NCBI GenBank assembly: GCA_036494465.1
Contig: DASXOJ010000010.1
Location: 97,707-161,706, forward strand
Direction: 5' to 3'
DNA: 64,000 bases
Origin: CAJCJE01 sp036494465
GTDB taxonomy: Bacteria; Actinomycetota; Actinomycetes; Mycobacteriales; Pseudonocardiaceae
In this document: positions 35,289-43,778 of the stretch, one piece after another
How positions within the stretch are numbered: the stretch's first letter is position 1
Layout of the letters: every line of letters begins with the position of its first letter
Translations under genes and position numbers: made by a program
Notes under the pieces: model-generated
Database searches by the model: none
What the model was told of the DNA's origin: nothing
The model's input: the letters and a program-made list of their open reading frames with translations, nothing else

Positions 35289-36953
35289 TTAGTTGCTGCT
35301 GCTGCCGTGCGGGGAACCTTCGTGGGCGCCGTCCGCGTCGCTGGCACTGATCCAGTAGCTGACCACGCCGGATGGGGCCGAGGTGTCCGTGAAACTCAGG
35401 GTCGGCTCGCTCCACGGCAACGATAACGCGGAGGTCGTGTACACCGGGTTCGCCGTGCCGTCGCGGTAGACCTTGTAGGTCAGACCGGTGTTCTGCGCGT
35501 CCCAGGTGCTCTTCCAGGTCACCACCGGCTGGCCCTGCGCGTTGCGCACCACCTTCGGTGCGGCGAAGGGCACCTGCGGGCCGTTGTTCACCGCACCGGA
35601 CACGCCACGCGCCGCGAAGCGGGTCAGGCTCTGCTGCGGTTTGCCGTTCACGCTCAGGAACTCGCCGCCGACCACCACGTAGGAGCCGTTGGCGTCGATC
35701 GACCAGGGGCCGTTCTGCCAGTAGCTGGTGGACGGGCCGCCGTCGGTGTTGGGCATCCAGGGCAGCAGCACCGGCACCGGGTCGCCCTTGTGGATGTTGT
35801 TGACGTTCACCGTCGAGGTGGCGTCGGCCTGGGCGGTCTCGGCGATCAGCCGCTGGTAGGTGCCGGGGATGCCGTTCGGGATGCCGAGCGCGTCGCATTC
35901 GTGCGTGTGCGATGCGCTGTAGACGACGCCGTTGCTGACCACGACCGCCTGGGTGTCGCCGTAGCAGCCGTCGTACCAGTTGGTGGCGCCGCCCGCGATG
36001 TCGATCGACGACCGGCCCTCGAACCGGACCGCGCCGTCACCCCAGTTGAACGCGCTGATGATCGCGTTGCCCTGGTAGTCCGGTTCGATGTCGGTCACCA
36101 CGCTCACCGTGCCGGGCAGCACCACGTTCCACGGCGTCGAATTGTTGCCCGCCGAACTGTCGACAGACATGATGCCGCGGTGCGCCGCGCCGTTGACGTG
36201 GCTGAAGTCGCCGCCGACGAGCACCTTGCCGCTGTTCTGGTCCGCGTAGACCGAGTAGACCTCGCCGTCCGCGACCGGCGCCCACGGCAGTGTCGCGCCG
36301 GTGGTCGGGTCGACGGCGGCCAACCGGGTGCGGGACACGCCGTTGACCGAGGAGAAACCGCCGCCAAGGTAGACCGCGTTCGGCGTGACCGAGATGCCGC
36401 GCACCCGGCTGTCCAGCGATGGCTTGAACGTCTCGTTCAGGTCGCCGGTCGCCGTGTCGAACTCGGCGATGCGGCCCCGGTACTCGCCGTTGATGCGGTC
36501 GAAGTCGCCGCCGACGTAGATCTCGCTGCCGTCCGCGTTGGCCTTGATCCGGAACACCGAGTCGCACAGCCACTGGTTGGTGCCGCCGCCGGACTGGCAG
36601 TACGGGCCAGGGTTCGTGCTCGACGTGTAGACGGTGCCCGACACGTCCGGCGCCCAGGGCAGCAGCGCGCCGGTGGTCAGGTCGAACGCGAGCAGGTTGT
36701 TGCGCGGCACCTCCTGGGTGCCTGCCGCCGCGCCCGCGGGTCTCGCCTCGGTGAACCGGCCTCCGGCATAGACGGTGTTGCCCACGATCGTCACCGCCCA
36801 GACGATCCCGTTGGTCTGCGGCGTCGGCAGCGCGCCCGCGGTGACCGGAGTGGGCAGGGTCGGCGCTGCCGCGGCACTGGTGATCGCGGGCAGCGTTGCC
36901 GTGGCGAGCAACAGGCCCGCCAACACTGCGGTGCGACGAACTACACGACGCAT
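35289..36953 (-). CDS. Secreted beta-propeller protein with C-terminal FN3 domain
   Basis: A 554-residue protein with a signal peptide (MRRVVRRTAVLAGLLLATATLPAI...). Repeated blades of the delta-60/DUF5122 type follow: VYAGGRFTEA, IYVGGDFDRINGEYRGRIAEFD, VYLGGGFSSVNGVSRTRLAAVD, VLVGGDFSHVNGAAHRGIMSVD, VVVGGEFLSVNGKPQQSLTRF. The C-terminal 80 residues resemble a fibronectin type III domain (APKVVRNAQGQPVVTWKS...). It is probably cell-surface or secreted, binding or shielding glycan. The frame is open upstream of 36953, but the ATG there has the true signal peptide. It ends convergent with the beta-helix gene. Confidence 0.85.
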   Translation of the reverse strand: MRRVVRRTAVLAGLLLATATLPAITSAAAAPTLPTPVTAGALPTPQTNGIVWAVTIVGNTVYAGGRFTEARPAGAAAGTQEVPRNNLLAFDLTTGALLPWAPDVSGTVYTSSTNPGPYCQSGGGTNQWLCDSVFRIKANADGSEIYVGGDFDRINGEYRGRIAEFDTATGDLNETFKPSLDSRVRGISVTPNAVYLGGGFSSVNGVSRTRLAAVDPTTGATLPWAPVADGEVYSVYADQNSGKVLVGGDFSHVNGAAHRGIMSVDSSAGNNSTPWNVVLPGTVSVVTDIEPDYQGNAIISAFNWGDGAVRFEGRSSIDIAGGATNWYDGCYGDTQAVVVSNGVVYSASHTHECDALGIPNGIPGTYQRLIAETAQADATSTVNVNNIHKGDPVPVLLPWMPNTDGGPSTSYWQNGPWSIDANGSYVVVGGEFLSVNGKPQQSLTRFAARGVSGAVNNGPQVPFAAPKVVRNAQGQPVVTWKSTWDAQNTGLTYKVYRDGTANPVYTTSALSLPWSEPTLSFTDTSAPSGVVSYWISASDADGAHEGSPHGSSSN

Positions 36954-36993
36954 GGGGGATTCCTTTGGTGTGAGCGGGTCGATTCCTCGGGGG

Positions 36994-38154
36994 TCAGGGT
37001 CGGGGCGCAGCGGCCGCGCGGGCAGGCGGGGCCGGTACGGGGAAACCGTGCCTGCGCGCCAGTACACGTGCGGCGAGTGCACGATAGTCCCGCGCGACGA
37101 CATCCCAGTCGTAACGATCGAGCGTGCCGAGCAACGCTTCCCCGCGCGCGAGGGTGGCTGTTTCGTCGGCTTCGGCCGCATCGCACAGTGCGGACAGCTC
37201 TGCCGCGTCCCGGAAATACCGGCCGGACTCGCCGAGTACCTCGCGGTTGAAGTTGACGTCGTATGCCGAGGTGGCGGTACCCGCACCCATCGCGCGCAGC
37301 AGCGAGGGGTTGGTGCCGCCGACCGAATGGCCGTGGATGTAGGTCAACGCGCCCGCGTACAGCTGATCGAGCAGTTCCTGGTCCCAGACTCCGCCGAGAA
37401 AGCGGATTCTCGGGTCGTCACCGGCGAGGGAATGTACCCGATCGGTGTACTCCTGGGCGTAGGGCGCCGACCCGACCACGAGCAGCGGGCGCTTCGCGGC
37501 ACTGCGCCGGTAGCCCTCGACCGCGAGGTGGACGTGGTTCTCCGGTTCCATCCTGGCAACAACGAGGTGGTAACCAGCCGGTGAAACCCGAAGCTCGGCA
37601 AGACGATTCGTGCCGACATCTGCGAGTTTCGGGGCACCATAAGGAATGTAGTCGGTGTCTACGCCGAACCGTTCGAGGTAATAGTCCGAGATGCCCGTGG
37701 CGTCCGCGATCAACGCGTCCGACCAGCGAACCGCGAGCGCTTCCGCGCGTTGGTAGTAGCGCTGCCCGGCGCCGCTCCACTTGGCGCGCTTCCACTCCAG
37801 GCCGTCGACGTGCGTCACGACCGGGACCTTCGCCAACCGTAACAAGGGCAACAGTGGCGCGTTCGCGGCGTTGAACACGAACGCCACATCACACCGGTGC
37901 ACGACCGCGTGCCCGACGGACAACGCGGTGTGGCTCAGCGTTTCCAGGGTCTTGCGGCGCATCGCGGGCAAATGGACCAACCGCATGCCCAGGTATTCCG
38001 AGGGGGCCTCGTCGGTGTCGCCATTCGGAACGCGGCAGTACACGGTGACGTGCTCGCCCATCTCCACGAGCCGCCTGCCGACCTCTTCGACGCAGGTTTC
38101 GAAGCCGCCATACCGCGCCGGCACCCCTCGGGTGCCGATCAACGAAATATGCAT
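36994..38154 (-). CDS. Glycosyltransferase (DUF1972, rhamnosyltransferase-like GT4)
   Basis: A 386-residue cytoplasmic enzyme. The N-terminus (ISLIGTRGVPARYGGFETCVEEVGRRL) is the DUF1972 signature of rhamnosyl-type transferases, including first-sugar enzymes of capsule and exopolysaccharide. The GT-B C-terminal nucleotide-sugar region includes YIHGHSVGGTNPSLLRAMGAG near residue 285. It is expected to add a sugar to the lipid-linked repeat unit. It starts at an ATG and stops 40 bp upstream of the beta-propeller gene on the same strand. Confidence 0.88.
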   Translation of the reverse strand: MHISLIGTRGVPARYGGFETCVEEVGRRLVEMGEHVTVYCRVPNGDTDEAPSEYLGMRLVHLPAMRRKTLETLSHTALSVGHAVVHRCDVAFVFNAANAPLLPLLRLAKVPVVTHVDGLEWKRAKWSGAGQRYYQRAEALAVRWSDALIADATGISDYYLERFGVDTDYIPYGAPKLADVGTNRLAELRVSPAGYHLVVARMEPENHVHLAVEGYRRSAAKRPLLVVGSAPYAQEYTDRVHSLAGDDPRIRFLGGVWDQELLDQLYAGALTYIHGHSVGGTNPSLLRAMGAGTATSAYDVNFNREVLGESGRYFRDAAELSALCDAAEADETATLARGEALLGTLDRYDWDVVARDYRALAARVLARRHGFPVPAPPARAAAAPRP

Positions 38155-38300
38155 CCTGCCCCTGCCTGATCAGCGCCTTCGGCAAGGCGCAACGCGGCTC
38201 TTGGTTAGATGTTCTGTTTCTAGCCGCCTCCCGTTACGCTCTCCCCACCGGGGTTCCGGTGGTTGTCCCGTTCATGTCAATTCCCTGTGAAGGACCTTCC

Positions 38301-39587
38301 GTGCCAGTCGAACGCACCCGGCGCGAGTACTGGCCGATCGTGTGCGTGCTGGCGTTCGTGGTCGCCAGCGACTACAAGTTCCGGCTGCGCGCGGACAACG
38401 ACACCATCAACGGCCAGGCCGACATCTTCGTGCTCGTCGAGGTCGCCACCTACGCGCTGATCGCCTGCTTCCTGTTCTGGCGGTTCAAACCGACCTTCCG
38501 GCTGCGCAGGGCCGACGCCGTCACCTACCTCGGTTACGCCTACATCGCGGTCTGCGCCGGGTCCGCGCTCTACTCGCCCTACCACGCGCTCGCCCTGGTC
38601 AGGGCCGGACAGATGGTCGTCGTGCTGGCCTTCGCCCGGTCCGTCGCCCGGCACGCGAGCCCGGATGCCCCGCACCGCATCGCGCACGCCTACGCGGTGC
38701 TGATCACGGCGTCGGTGATCTTCGGCGTCCTGGTGCCCTTCCCGAAGCTGCCCAGCCAGCCCGGCCGGTTCACCTGGCTCTACATCCACCCGGTCGAAGC
38801 GGGCATGCTGCTGGCCATCGCGGTGATCATCCTCACCGCGTACCTGCTCGGCGGCCGGGTGCCTCGCTCCGGTCCGCGCTGGCACATCGGTGTTTACGCG
38901 CTGCTCTGGCTGATCGACGTCGGCGCGCTGCTCGCCACCGGCACCCGGGGCGCCGCGATCGGCGCGCTGGTCGGCATCGTGATCGTCATCGCCACCCGCT
39001 GGCGCGGCATCCGCAAACTGGAGATCGCCCTGGTCGGCGGCGTCGCGCTCGGCGGTGCCGTGCTCGCGCTGGCCCCGGAGATCACCGCGTTCGTCGCGCG
39101 TGGCGAGTCGGCCGCCCAGTTGGAGACACTGAACTTCCGCACCGACCTGTGGAGCCAGGCGCTGGCGGATTTCGCTCAGCACCCGCTCTACGGCTTCGGC
39201 TTCACCGCTGACCGAGGACTGTTCCTGGACACCACCGGCCTCGGCGGCGGCCACAACGCGATCATCAACCTGCTGGTCGACACCGGCCTGGTCGGCACCG
39301 CGGTCTGGTTCGCGCTGCTGATCGCCATCGGTCTGACCGTCTACCGGCTGCGGCCGCGCGGGATGGCCACCGATCGGGGCATCGTGCTGGCTCTGCTGGT
39401 CGGCATGTTCGCCAACGGCATGTTCACCGACGAACTCGGCGCGCCCGCGAACGCCATGTGCACGTGGCTGTTCGTGCTGCTCGCCTGGGTCGGCATCATG
39501 AGCTCGGCGCGGGCACGTTCGACCGCCCGCAACAGCACGACGCGAACCGACCTGATCCCGGTGATCAGAGAAGGAGCCAGAAGGTGA
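38301..39587 (+). CDS. O-antigen ligase/Wzy-like polymerase
   Basis: A 428-residue polytopic membrane protein with about ten to twelve helices. The Wzy/WaaL-type periplasmic region reads LWSQALADFAQHPLYGFGFTADRGLFL...GGGHNAIINLLVDTGLVG, residues about 285-335. It would polymerise or ligate repeat units outside the membrane. The GTG at 38301 with AAGGA upstream is preferred over an ATG 27 nt earlier. The stop overlaps the glycosyltransferase start by 4 nt (GTGA), so both are expressed together. Confidence 0.88.
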   Translation: MPVERTRREYWPIVCVLAFVVASDYKFRLRADNDTINGQADIFVLVEVATYALIACFLFWRFKPTFRLRRADAVTYLGYAYIAVCAGSALYSPYHALALVRAGQMVVVLAFARSVARHASPDAPHRIAHAYAVLITASVIFGVLVPFPKLPSQPGRFTWLYIHPVEAGMLLAIAVIILTAYLLGGRVPRSGPRWHIGVYALLWLIDVGALLATGTRGAAIGALVGIVIVIATRWRGIRKLEIALVGGVALGGAVLALAPEITAFVARGESAAQLETLNFRTDLWSQALADFAQHPLYGFGFTADRGLFLDTTGLGGGHNAIINLLVDTGLVGTAVWFALLIAIGLTVYRLRPRGMATDRGIVLALLVGMFANGMFTDELGAPANAMCTWLFVLLAWVGIMSSARARSTARNSTTRTDLIPVIREGARR

Positions 39588-40696
39588 AGGTGCTCTGCTG
39601 TCACCCGTCGGCCGAGCGCTACGGCGCGGACCGGATCTTCGTCGAGTCCGTGCGCGCGTTCGCCGAAGCGGGCTGGCAGGTCACCGTCACCCTGCCTGGC
39701 GATGGCGACCTGGTGCCGATCCTCCGTGAAGCAGGCGCCGACATCGTCTTCTGCCCAACCCCGGTACTGCGCAAAGCCGCCTTGCGACCAGCGGGCCTGC
39801 TCACCCTGCTCGCCGAAACCGCCCGCGCGATCGCGCCGATGACGCGCCTGCTGCGCCGCGCCCGCCCCGATCTGGTCTATGTCAACACGGTCACCGTGCC
39901 TGCCTGGCTCGCGTTGGCCAGAGTTTTCGGCAAACGCGTTGTCGCGCACGTGCACGAGGCCGAGGACGGGATACCCGGGCCGATCCGCACCGCGCTCGCG
40001 CTGCCCCTGCTCGCCGCGCACATCGTCCTGGTCAACAGCGAAGCGACCGCCGCAACGGTGACCAGGGGAGTCGCCGCGCTGCGCCGCCGGATTCGCCTGC
40101 TGTACAACGGTGTCGCGGGTCCTGCCGAATCCCGCACACCGCGCGAGGAACCACGCGATCCCGCCCGGATCGTGTTCGTCGGCAGGCTCTCCCCACGCAA
40201 GGGCACCGACGTCGCCGTCGAAGCCATCGGTCGCCTGAGCCAGAAACACGCGGTCACCCTGGACGTGTACGGTTCGGTGTTCGCTGGCTACGAGTGGTTC
40301 GAAACCCAGCTGCGCCAACGCATCGCCGAACTCGACCTCGCGGATTCCGTGCGGCTGCACGGCTTCCACGCCGATGTGTGGCCCGCCTACGCCGACGCGG
40401 ACATCGCGCTGGTGCCCTCCCGCGTCGAACCGTTCGGCAACACCGCGATCGAGGCGCAACTGGCCGGAGTGCCGGTGATCGTCACCGACGCGCAGGGTTT
40501 GCCGGAAACCGTGGCGCGCGGCCGGTTCGGCACGATCGTCCCGGTCGAGGACCCCGGTGCGCTCGCCGACGCGATCAACGCCCTGCTCGACGACTGGCCC
40601 GCCGCCCGCGCCACCGCGACCGAGGCACAAGCCAATGCCCGCACGGAATTCGCGCCGACGACCTACCGCGCCCGCCTGATCGAACTTCTCGGCTGA
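39584..40696 (+). CDS. GT4-family glycosyltransferase
   Basis: A 370-residue GT-B enzyme with an N-terminal acceptor domain (CCHPSAERYGADRIFVES). The C-terminal donor domain carries IVFVGRLSPRKGTDVAVEAI near residue 196 and EPFGNTAIEAQLAGVPVIVTDAQGLPE near 280-306. The acidic E...E pair of retaining GT4 enzymes is present. The GTG start overlaps the polymerase stop by 4 nt. It probably adds a sugar to the repeat unit of the same polysaccharide. Confidence 0.9.
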   Translation: MKVLCCHPSAERYGADRIFVESVRAFAEAGWQVTVTLPGDGDLVPILREAGADIVFCPTPVLRKAALRPAGLLTLLAETARAIAPMTRLLRRARPDLVYVNTVTVPAWLALARVFGKRVVAHVHEAEDGIPGPIRTALALPLLAAHIVLVNSEATAATVTRGVAALRRRIRLLYNGVAGPAESRTPREEPRDPARIVFVGRLSPRKGTDVAVEAIGRLSQKHAVTLDVYGSVFAGYEWFETQLRQRIAELDLADSVRLHGFHADVWPAYADADIALVPSRVEPFGNTAIEAQLAGVPVIVTDAQGLPETVARGRFGTIVPVEDPGALADAINALLDDWPAARATATEAQANARTEFAPTTYRARLIELLG

Positions 40697-40709
40697 GCAC
40701 CGCTCCGCG

Positions 40710-42113
40710 CTAGAAGGCGCCCAGCCCGGCGGCGGTCCCGACCCCGGTCGGCCCGTCCCAGCCGGCGCCTGCCTTGCACAGCGCGGGCGCCTCCTGCTGG
40801 TTCTGGCAGAACTGCGGCGGCGAGTTCTGCCCCAGCGTCACATCGAAGAAATCGCTGCTCGGCGCGGAATACAACGTGTTCGGCCCGAGCACGTTCGCCA
40901 GATTGCCGCCACGCGCGTACAACCCCGCGACGAACGGCGCACCCGCACTCGTACCACCCGCGACCGTCCAGTCGGCAGGCACCCCGGTCGCGGGCGAATA
41001 CGTGTCGTAGGTGGCGACGCCGGTCGACGGGTCGGCGACCGAGGAGATGTCCGAACTCGCGCGGTGCCCACCGCAGTAGGTGGCGATCGTGGCGGGCTGA
41101 CCGTTGGCGGCGGGCAGGTTCATGGTGCAGCCGCTGCCCCCGTCACTCCACGCGGTCTGGGTGAACTGGGTGCCGTTCGCATTCGTGGTGTACAGCGACG
41201 TGCCGCCGACCGACACGACCGTGCCCAGGTTCTGCGGCCAGCCGTTGTACTTGCCCTCCGCCGCGTTGTCCCCGGACGACGCGACAATGGCGACTCCCTT
41301 GTGGCTCAACGCGTTCGCCGGGTCGCCGGTGGTCATGAGGTCGTCGCTGTTGAACTGGAAGCTGATGCCGATCGCGTTGGCGCCGAGGTTGATCGCGGTG
41401 GTCACTGCGCTGGCGAAGTCCTTCGCCGCCGTGTCCGCGTCGGTCTGGTTCGCGGTCGAGCCGTCCGCGAGCGGCACCTGGATCTCCATCAGCTGGCAGG
41501 CCGGGCACGCGGCACTGGCCATGTCGATGTCCAAAGTGGTCTCGAAGCCGAGCTGTTCCTCGTTCTGCTTGTCCTGCACGGTCGACGCGGGCGTGAGCGG
41601 GGGACCGCCGAGGTAGTTGGCGACCTTCAGACAGCCGCTGGCGACGGTGCACGCGGGCAGCCCGAACTGGGACCGGTAGGTGGCCAGGTCCTGTTCCAGC
41701 GGCGGATAGGCGCCCGCGTCGATCAGCGCGATGGTGCCCGCGTTGCCGACCGTCGCGGCAGGCAGCTGGTAGGCGGCGGCCAGGTCGCTCGGCCCGTAGC
41801 CGACCGGCGCGTCGGTCACCAGCGGCGCGCCGGACGTCGACGAGGCCGTCACCTGCTGCGCCTGGCAACCACCGGTGGCGCCCGCGCAGACCGCGTGCAC
41901 GCCGTGCGTCCTGCCGAGCGTGCCGTCCCGCACGGAACTCCGCAGGCTCGCCAGATCCGGCGCGGTCGTCGCCGCGAGGGCCACTGGCGCGGTGAGCGCG
42001 CTGACCAGCAACGCCCCCGCTCCGATCATGATCATCCGACGCACGACAGCTCGCCCCGTGTCCACAGCGGACACCCTGACACAGGTGTTGGCGAACCGCT
42101 GGGTGATGATCAC
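40710..42113 (-). CDS. Secreted sedolisin-like (S53) peptidase, short propeptide
   Basis: A 467-residue serine-carboxyl protease homologue, exported. A signal-like stretch is at residues 27-48 (MIMIGAGALLVSALTAPVALAA). The catalytic Glu/Asp block ETTLDIDM is near 190, and the nucleophile serine lies in GGTSAGAPFVAG near 390. The mature-domain start VGYGPSDLAAAYQLPA comes at about residue 103, so the long propeptide of classical S53 enzymes is missing. The N-terminal start is uncertain: the GTG at 42113 abuts the regulator stop, and internal GTG or ATG codons nearer the signal are possible. Confidence 0.8.
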   Translation of the reverse strand: MIITQRFANTCVRVSAVDTGRAVVRRMIMIGAGALLVSALTAPVALAATTAPDLASLRSSVRDGTLGRTHGVHAVCAGATGGCQAQQVTASSTSGAPLVTDAPVGYGPSDLAAAYQLPAATVGNAGTIALIDAGAYPPLEQDLATYRSQFGLPACTVASGCLKVANYLGGPPLTPASTVQDKQNEEQLGFETTLDIDMASAACPACQLMEIQVPLADGSTANQTDADTAAKDFASAVTTAINLGANAIGISFQFNSDDLMTTGDPANALSHKGVAIVASSGDNAAEGKYNGWPQNLGTVVSVGGTSLYTTNANGTQFTQTAWSDGGSGCTMNLPAANGQPATIATYCGGHRASSDISSVADPSTGVATYDTYSPATGVPADWTVAGGTSAGAPFVAGLYARGGNLANVLGPNTLYSAPSSDFFDVTLGQNSPPQFCQNQQEAPALCKAGAGWDGPTGVGTAAGLGAF

Positions 42114-42440
42114 TCAGTCGTGGTGCGGCAGGTTGTGCGCGGCGTGGTCGCCGTGTGCCAGGGCTTCGTCGAGCAGCCTGTGCAGGTGGCCGCCCTTGAG
42201 CCGGTAGAGCCGTGCTCGACCCTGGGCCCGCTGGTCGACCAGCCCGGCCAGGCGAAGTTTGGACAGGTGCTGGCTGGCCGCGGTCGGTCGGCAGCCTGCT
42301 TGTTCGGCCAGTTCGGTCACGCCGAGTTCGCCGTCGCGCAACGCCCACAGCAACCGCAACCTGGTCGGTTCGGCGAGCATCGCCAGTCCGGCGACCGCCG
42401 CCGCGACCTGATCGTCCGCGAGTTTGTCCGGGTGCTCCAC
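42114..42440 (-). CDS. ArsR/SmtB-type metal-responsive regulator
   Basis: A 108-residue winged-helix repressor. The DNA-binding helix reads LGVTELAEQAGCRPTAASQHLSKLRLAGLVDQRAQG (about 38-74). The C-terminal helix and tail are histidine-rich (HLHRLLDEALAHGDHAAHNLPHHD), suiting a metal site at the dimer interface. The start is a GTG. It is divergent from a metal-exporter-like gene with an inverted repeat between them, and its stop abuts the protease gene. Confidence 0.88.
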   Translation of the reverse strand: MEHPDKLADDQVAAAVAGLAMLAEPTRLRLLWALRDGELGVTELAEQAGCRPTAASQHLSKLRLAGLVDQRAQGRARLYRLKGGHLHRLLDEALAHGDHAAHNLPHHD

Positions 42441-42456
42441 TTGCCAGAGTCTAGCA

Positions 42457-42496
42457 ATACGATCTCATCTTCACGCATGTGCAGATGAGATGGTAT
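42457..42496. promoter_or_regulatory. Operator-like inverted repeat between arsR-type gene and exporter
   Basis: Arms ATACGATCTCATCT (42457-42470) and AGATGAGATGGTAT (42483-42496) pair at 13 of 14 positions around a 12-bp spacer. The site ends 9 bp before the exporter ATG and 17 bp from the regulator start, a typical ArsR-family operator position. Confidence 0.75.
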
Positions 42497-42505
42497 GAAG
42501 GACGT

Positions 42506-43153
42506 ATGACCGCAGTACTCGCTCTGTTGCTCGCCGCCGCCGGGGTCGGCATCGGCCACGCGGTCCTGCCCGACCACTGGGTGCCGCTCGCGGTCGCCTC
42601 CCGCGCGCAGCACTATCCGCTGCGCCGCACCCTGCGCCTGTCCACCGCGGCCGGTGCCACGCATGTGCTGCTCTCACTGCTGCTCGGTGCCGTCGTCATC
42701 GCGGTCGGGCTCCGGTTCCGCGAGGTGATCGAGCAGAACGAGGCCATCGTGGTCGGCGGCCTGCTCGCGTTGACCGGCGCGGTGCTGCTGGTCGTCGAGC
42801 TGTTCGGCAAGGGCCACCACCACCCGGAACATGGCCACGGGCACGGGCATGGCCACCAGCACGCGAAGCGCACCAGGCTCCTCGCGATCGTGCTGCCCTT
42901 CGGCGCCGCTGCCTCGCCGGACCTGACCATCCTGCCGGTGTTCCTCGCCGCCAGTGCCCTCGGCGCACTCGCCGCGGTCGGCGCCGTGCTGGTGTTCGCG
43001 CTGGCCACGCTCGGCACGATCGTCGGCCTGACCGTGCTCGCCGCGGGCAGCGTGGCACGCCTGCGCAGCGCGGTGATCGACCGCTACGCCGGGCCGATCA
43101 CCGCGCTGGTCCTGCTGGTCATCGGTTCATGCGTGGCGTTCGAGCTGATCTGA
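42506..43153 (+). CDS. NicO/RcnA-like metal-transport membrane protein
   Basis: A 215-residue integral membrane protein with about six helices. It starts AAAGVGIGHAVLPDHWVPLAVASRA, matching the HX4DH-type motif of nickel/cobalt transport relatives (HAVLPDHW). A His-rich cytoplasmic loop is at about 104-118 (KGHHHPEHGHGHGHGHQHAKR). It probably moves nickel, cobalt or another divalent metal; direction and metal are inferred from family and the divergent regulator. ATG with GAAGGA 4-5 nt upstream. It ends overlapping the next convergent gene by 27 nt. Confidence 0.82.
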   Translation: MTAVLALLLAAAGVGIGHAVLPDHWVPLAVASRAQHYPLRRTLRLSTAAGATHVLLSLLLGAVVIAVGLRFREVIEQNEAIVVGGLLALTGAVLLVVELFGKGHHHPEHGHGHGHGHQHAKRTRLLAIVLPFGAAASPDLTILPVFLAASALGALAAVGAVLVFALATLGTIVGLTVLAAGSVARLRSAVIDRYAGPITALVLLVIGSCVAFELI

Positions 43154-43576
43154 GCGCTGCCGGGGCACGTGCACATCCGGAAACCGCGCACTCCGGTAAC
43201 TCAGCACCGCGCGGAACACCGACACCAGCAGCGCGAGTCCGATCAACACCGCCGCGACGATCTCGTCCCGCACCCCGGTTACCGCCAGCTGACCGTGACT
43301 GTGCGCGACGAAACCCGAATAGAACAACCAGCTCATCACGCCGATGCCGAGCGCCCCCGGCACGGTCGAGAACCAGCCGAGCACGATCGTCACCGCCGCC
43401 AGCACCGCGATGCCGGTGCCCTGACTCGGGCCGAGCAACGAGAACCCGGCAGCGAGCAGCAAACCAGCACAAAAACCAGCGGATATGGCGATCGCCGCCG
43501 GCATCCGGCCGTCCCTGGGGTGACGCTGCCCCACGACCCGGTCGGTGGCCGAGCGAACTTCCGGAGACACCACCAT
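43127..43576 (-). CDS. Small integral membrane protein, function unknown
   Basis: A 149-residue protein with three or four hydrophobic helices (AIAISAGFCAGLLLAAGFSLLG, GIAVLAAVTIVLGWFSTVPGALGIGVMSWLFYSGFV, EIVAAVLIGLALLVSVFRAVL) and a basic soluble tail. No family is recognised. An ATG with GAGGAGGA 4 nt upstream sets the start; the frame is open much further but that part is not convincing. It converges with the metal-transport gene. Confidence 0.7.
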   Translation of the reverse strand: MVVSPEVRSATDRVVGQRHPRDGRMPAAIAISAGFCAGLLLAAGFSLLGPSQGTGIAVLAAVTIVLGWFSTVPGALGIGVMSWLFYSGFVAHSHGQLAVTGVRDEIVAAVLIGLALLVSVFRAVLSYRSARFPDVHVPRQRSDQLERHA

Positions 43577-43778
43577 CGCGTCCTCCTCACGCTCGCATGC
43601 CGCTGTCGCGGACATTGGACCGCTGGTCGCGTTCGGTGATGGAGCTCCTAACGTTTTCTTGACGCCGGAAGGAGGACTTTCAACGCCGTGCTGACGGCTC
43701 GACAGGGGAGTGGTGCATACTGCGCGGCACCGAGTGGTAACCCACTCGAGTGACAAGATCAGGGAGGCACGGGCGGGG

